This document shows positions 61,864 through 64,000 of a DNA stretch of 64,000 nt, in pieces. Positions within the stretch are counted from its first letter, which is position 1; each line of letters opens with the position of its first letter. The notes beneath the pieces were generated by a model, which was not told the origin of the DNA, searched no databases, and was given only the letters and a program-made list of their open reading frames with translations. The position numbers were made by a program, and so were the translations under genes. Source of the stretch: Arthrobacter globiformis (GTDB lineage: Bacteria > Actinomycetota > Actinomycetes > Actinomycetales > Micrococcaceae); assembly GCF_030818015.1 (NCBI RefSeq), contig NZ_JAUSZX010000001.1, positions 992,001 through 1,056,000 of the forward strand. The letters are read 5' to 3'.

Positions 61864-62478
61864 ATGTCCATCCGCCACAGCCTCCTCGCCCTCCTGCAGG
61901 ACCAGCCGCGTTACGGCTACCAGCTCAGGGTCGAATTCGAAGACCGCACAGGGTCCACCTGGCCGCTGAACATCGGGCAGGTCTACACCACCCTCGACCG
62001 GCTGGAACGTGACGGCCTTGTCAGCAACGACGGCGGCGACGGCGAAGGCCACGTCGTGTACAGCATCACCGACGCCGGCAGGGCGGAGGTCCAGGGCTGG
62101 TTTGCGACGCCGGTGGAACGCAGCAATCCGCCGCGCAACGAGCTTGCCATCAAGCTGGCGCTCGCCGTCACCCTGCCCGGGGTGGACGTGGCAGCCATCA
62201 TCCAGGCCCAGCGCGCCGCTTCCATGCGCGCTTTGCAGGACTATACGAAGTCCCGGCGGGACACCGCGGCCAACCAGCGGGCGGCGGACACGGCGTGGCT
62301 GCTGGTGCTGGATTCGCTGATCTTCCAGACGGAGGCCGAGATCCGCTGGCTGGACCTGTGCGAGGCCAGGATGGTGCAGCTTGCGCAGGGCTCCGGGACG
62401 CGCAACCCGGCACGTAGGCCATCCAACGGGGTCACTGTGGAAGAGGCTGCCCCGCTCACAGCGGAGAACCGCCGGTGA
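61864..62478 (+). CDS. PadR-family transcriptional regulator
   Basis: 204 residues from ATG 61864 (AAGGAG five bases upstream). The winged helix is SLLALLQDQPRYGYQLRVEF and QVYTTLDRLERDGLV, and the C-terminal Vir-type domain has ELAIKLALAVTLPGVDVAAI. It probably represses itself and the ABC transporter genes that follow (4-bp overlap GTGA), responding to a toxic compound, as is common for PadR-ABC units. Confidence 0.93.
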   Translation: MSIRHSLLALLQDQPRYGYQLRVEFEDRTGSTWPLNIGQVYTTLDRLERDGLVSNDGGDGEGHVVYSITDAGRAEVQGWFATPVERSNPPRNELAIKLALAVTLPGVDVAAIIQAQRAASMRALQDYTKSRRDTAANQRAADTAWLLVLDSLIFQTEAEIRWLDLCEARMVQLAQGSGTRNPARRPSNGVTVEEAAPLTAENRR

Positions 62479-63209
62479 CCGTGCACGGACCGCAGCAGGT
62501 CCTCGAGCTCGCCAAAGTCAGCAGGACCTTCGGGCAGGGAGCGACGGCCGTTGCCGCCCTGCGGGATGTGGACCTCACCATCAACGCCGGGGAATTCGTC
62601 GCGGTGATGGGGCCGTCCGGCTCCGGAAAATCATCGCTGTTGGCGCTGGCGGGCGGACTGGACCGGCCGACGTCGGGCGGCGTCTTTGTGGAGTCAACGC
62701 CCTTGGCGGGGCTGGGACTGAACGCGCTGGCACGGCTCCGCCGCCGTGCCGTGGGCTACGTCTTCCAGGACTTCAACCTGGTTCCGACGCTGTCGGCCGT
62801 GGAAAATGCCGCACTGCCGCTCGAACTCGACGGCGTGCCGGCCAGGAAAGCGCACCGGCAGGCACTGGATGCCCTGCGGCAGGTGGGGATCCCCGAGCTC
62901 GCGGACCGGTTCATGGATGAAATGTCCGGCGGGCAGCAGCAGCGCGTGGCCATCGCCCGCGCCATTGTGGGGAGCCGCCGGCTGATCCTCGCCGATGAGC
63001 CCACCGGCGCGCTGGATTCCACCACCGGCCACGGCGTGATGGAGGTGCTCCGCTCCCGCGCCGACGCCGGCGCCGCCGTCATGCTGGTCACGCACGAGGC
63101 CCGCCATGCCGCGTGGGCGGACCGCGTGGTCTTCATCCGCGACGGCCGGATCGTGGATGAGGCAGCGGCCATGCACGATCCCGCAGTCCTCCTGGCACCG
63201 GCCGGCTGA
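62475..63209 (+). CDS. ABC transporter ATP-binding protein, MacB/LolD-type
   Basis: 244 residues from GTG 62475. Walker A GPSGSGKSSLLALAGGL, Q-loop VFQDFNLVP, signature MSGGQQQRVAIARAIV, Walker B LILADEPTGALD, H-loop VTHEARHA. It is of the MacB/LolD/FtsE kind and works with the FtsX-like permease that starts one base after its stop. Unlike the ATPase at 41353, all catalytic motifs are intact. It is controlled by the PadR gene upstream in the same operon. Confidence 0.95.
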   Translation: MTVHGPQQVLELAKVSRTFGQGATAVAALRDVDLTINAGEFVAVMGPSGSGKSSLLALAGGLDRPTSGGVFVESTPLAGLGLNALARLRRRAVGYVFQDFNLVPTLSAVENAALPLELDGVPARKAHRQALDALRQVGIPELADRFMDEMSGGQQQRVAIARAIVGSRRLILADEPTGALDSTTGHGVMEVLRSRADAGAAVMLVTHEARHAAWADRVVFIRDGRIVDEAAAMHDPAVLLAPAG

Positions 63210-63210
63210 G

Positions 63211-64000
63211 ATGGCCCTTGACGTTGCGCCTGTGCCGTACGGCCGGTGGCACAGTTTCCGTCTTGCCCTTCGGATGGCGCGCCGGGACATCAGCCGGCAC
63301 CGCGGCCGCTCCCTGCTGATCATCCTGCTGATCCTGCTGCCCGTTGCCGGCATGACCGGTGCCGCGGCCCTGGCGCAAAGCATGCAGGAAACGCCGGCGG
63401 AACGGGTGCAGTACCAGCTGGGCAGCACGCAGGCGCGGTTCCGCAGCATGCCTGCCTCGAACGCCGAGACGGTGCAGGACCCCGTGCTTGAGACGGCAAC
63501 TATGACGCGGAACTTCACCATCGATCCGGACTTCACACCGCGGAATCCGCGGGACGCCATCCCGGCGGGCTACGAAGTCCTCACCGAAACGCAGCTCACA
63601 CTCACGGTCAGGGCCCGCGCGTCCCATGGCGGCGCGTCGGATGTCCCGGTGATGGCCAAGGCCGTCGACGCCCTGAACCCCGCCTTCACCCGCAAATACA
63701 CACTTCTGCAGGGCAGGCCCGCCGCCGCCCGTGACGAAATCCTCGTCTCGCCCGGTGCGCTGGAACGCTTTGGAATCCGCCTCGGCGACAGGCTGACGAC
63801 GGCGGACGGCACCTTCGCCGTCGTCGGCACCCTCCGGGATGCCACCTACTCGGACGGCAACCCCATCCTGTTCCTGAAGCCTGGCCAGGCGGCCATGGGC
63901 CGCCCGGCCCAGGGGAGTCCGCTCCGCGAAACGATGTATTACCTCGTGGGCTCAAAACCCGTAACGTGGGACCAGATTCGTGACCTGAACAGGTATGGCA
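63211..64000 (+). CDS. FtsX-like ABC permease, cut by the window edge
   Basis: Open from ATG 63211 to the right edge (263 codons). A basic N-terminus (MARRDISRHRGR) is followed by the helix SLLIILLILLPVAGMTGAAA, then a large extracellular domain (PGALERFGIRLGDRLTTADG), the layout of MacB/FtsX permeases. The remaining helices lie outside the window. It is the permease partner of the ATPase at 62475, controlled by PadR. The substrate is unknown. Confidence 0.85.
   Translation, partial: MALDVAPVPYGRWHSFRLALRMARRDISRHRGRSLLIILLILLPVAGMTGAAALAQSMQETPAERVQYQLGSTQARFRSMPASNAETVQDPVLETATMTRNFTIDPDFTPRNPRDAIPAGYEVLTETQLTLTVRARASHGGASDVPVMAKAVDALNPAFTRKYTLLQGRPAAARDEILVSPGALERFGIRLGDRLTTADGTFAVVGTLRDATYSDGNPILFLKPGQAAMGRPAQGSPLRETMYYLVGSKPVTWDQIRDLNRYG

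Overview
The window is high-GC DNA with short intergenic gaps. It looks like a chromosomal segment of an actinobacterium of the Arthrobacter / Pseudarthrobacter group (Micrococcaceae). This is judged from the gene repertoire: GTP-dependent PEP carboxykinase, a three-cysteine Rrf2 regulator beside hmp, a lytic transglycosylase behind a ydaO riboswitch, and binding-protein sugar importers without their own ATPase. Both ends cut genes: an FAD oxidoreductase on the left and an FtsX-type permease on the right. No phage, insertion sequence or CRISPR array was seen.

Layout. 0-9.6 kb: partial oxidoreductase, DUF4232-type lipoprotein, and an RND efflux operon of two unequal pumps around a miniature lipid-anchored adaptor. 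10.4-23.5 kb: a fructan island. One arm (minus strand) encodes an ABC importer, a cytoplasmic GH91 protein, a LacI regulator, a PfkB fructokinase and a cytoplasmic GH32. The divergent arm encodes a Tat-signal-only ORF, a second GH91 without signal peptide, and a secreted GH32 with a self-nested accessory domain. LacI-type operators lie between the arms. 23.6-31.3 kb: tRNA-Ser(CGA), a dehydrogenase / QueD-like / glycosyltransferase cluster, a YcaQ-like protein, TadA, a PAP2 phosphatase, Upp and small enzymes. 31.1-38 kb: a glycosyltransferase scrap, the transglycosylase with its riboswitch, a two-component system next to a decayed exported-protein gene, a receiver-less winged-helix regulator, and SixA. 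38-42 kb: a four-gene operon joined by 4-bp overlaps (degenerate ABC ATPase, YhgE/Pip, TetR, membrane protein) behind a perfect 20-bp palindrome. 42-50.6 kb: flavoprotein, GntR, tRNA-Arg(ACG), pckG, hmp/nsrR, phosphomannomutase. 50.7-64 kb: a frameshifted RecQ-PRTase gene, an MFS pump, two tRNA-Ser genes, prolyl oligopeptidase, a FAD/NAD protein ending in 32-bp tandem repeats, a VOC protein, quinone oxidoreductase, and a PadR-ABC operon.

The most coherent system is the fructan island. GH91 enzymes make or open difructose anhydrides (DFA) from inulin. An importer, an intracellular GH91, GH32 and fructokinase would carry DFA or inulo-oligosaccharides to fructose phosphate. The unusual point is that the GH91 of typical inulin-fructotransferase length has lost its export signal to a separate upstream ORF. 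A second notable unit is the YhgE operon, whose ABC ATPase has lost all of its catalytic motifs. All functional calls rest on motif reading and remembered family knowledge; no database search was run.
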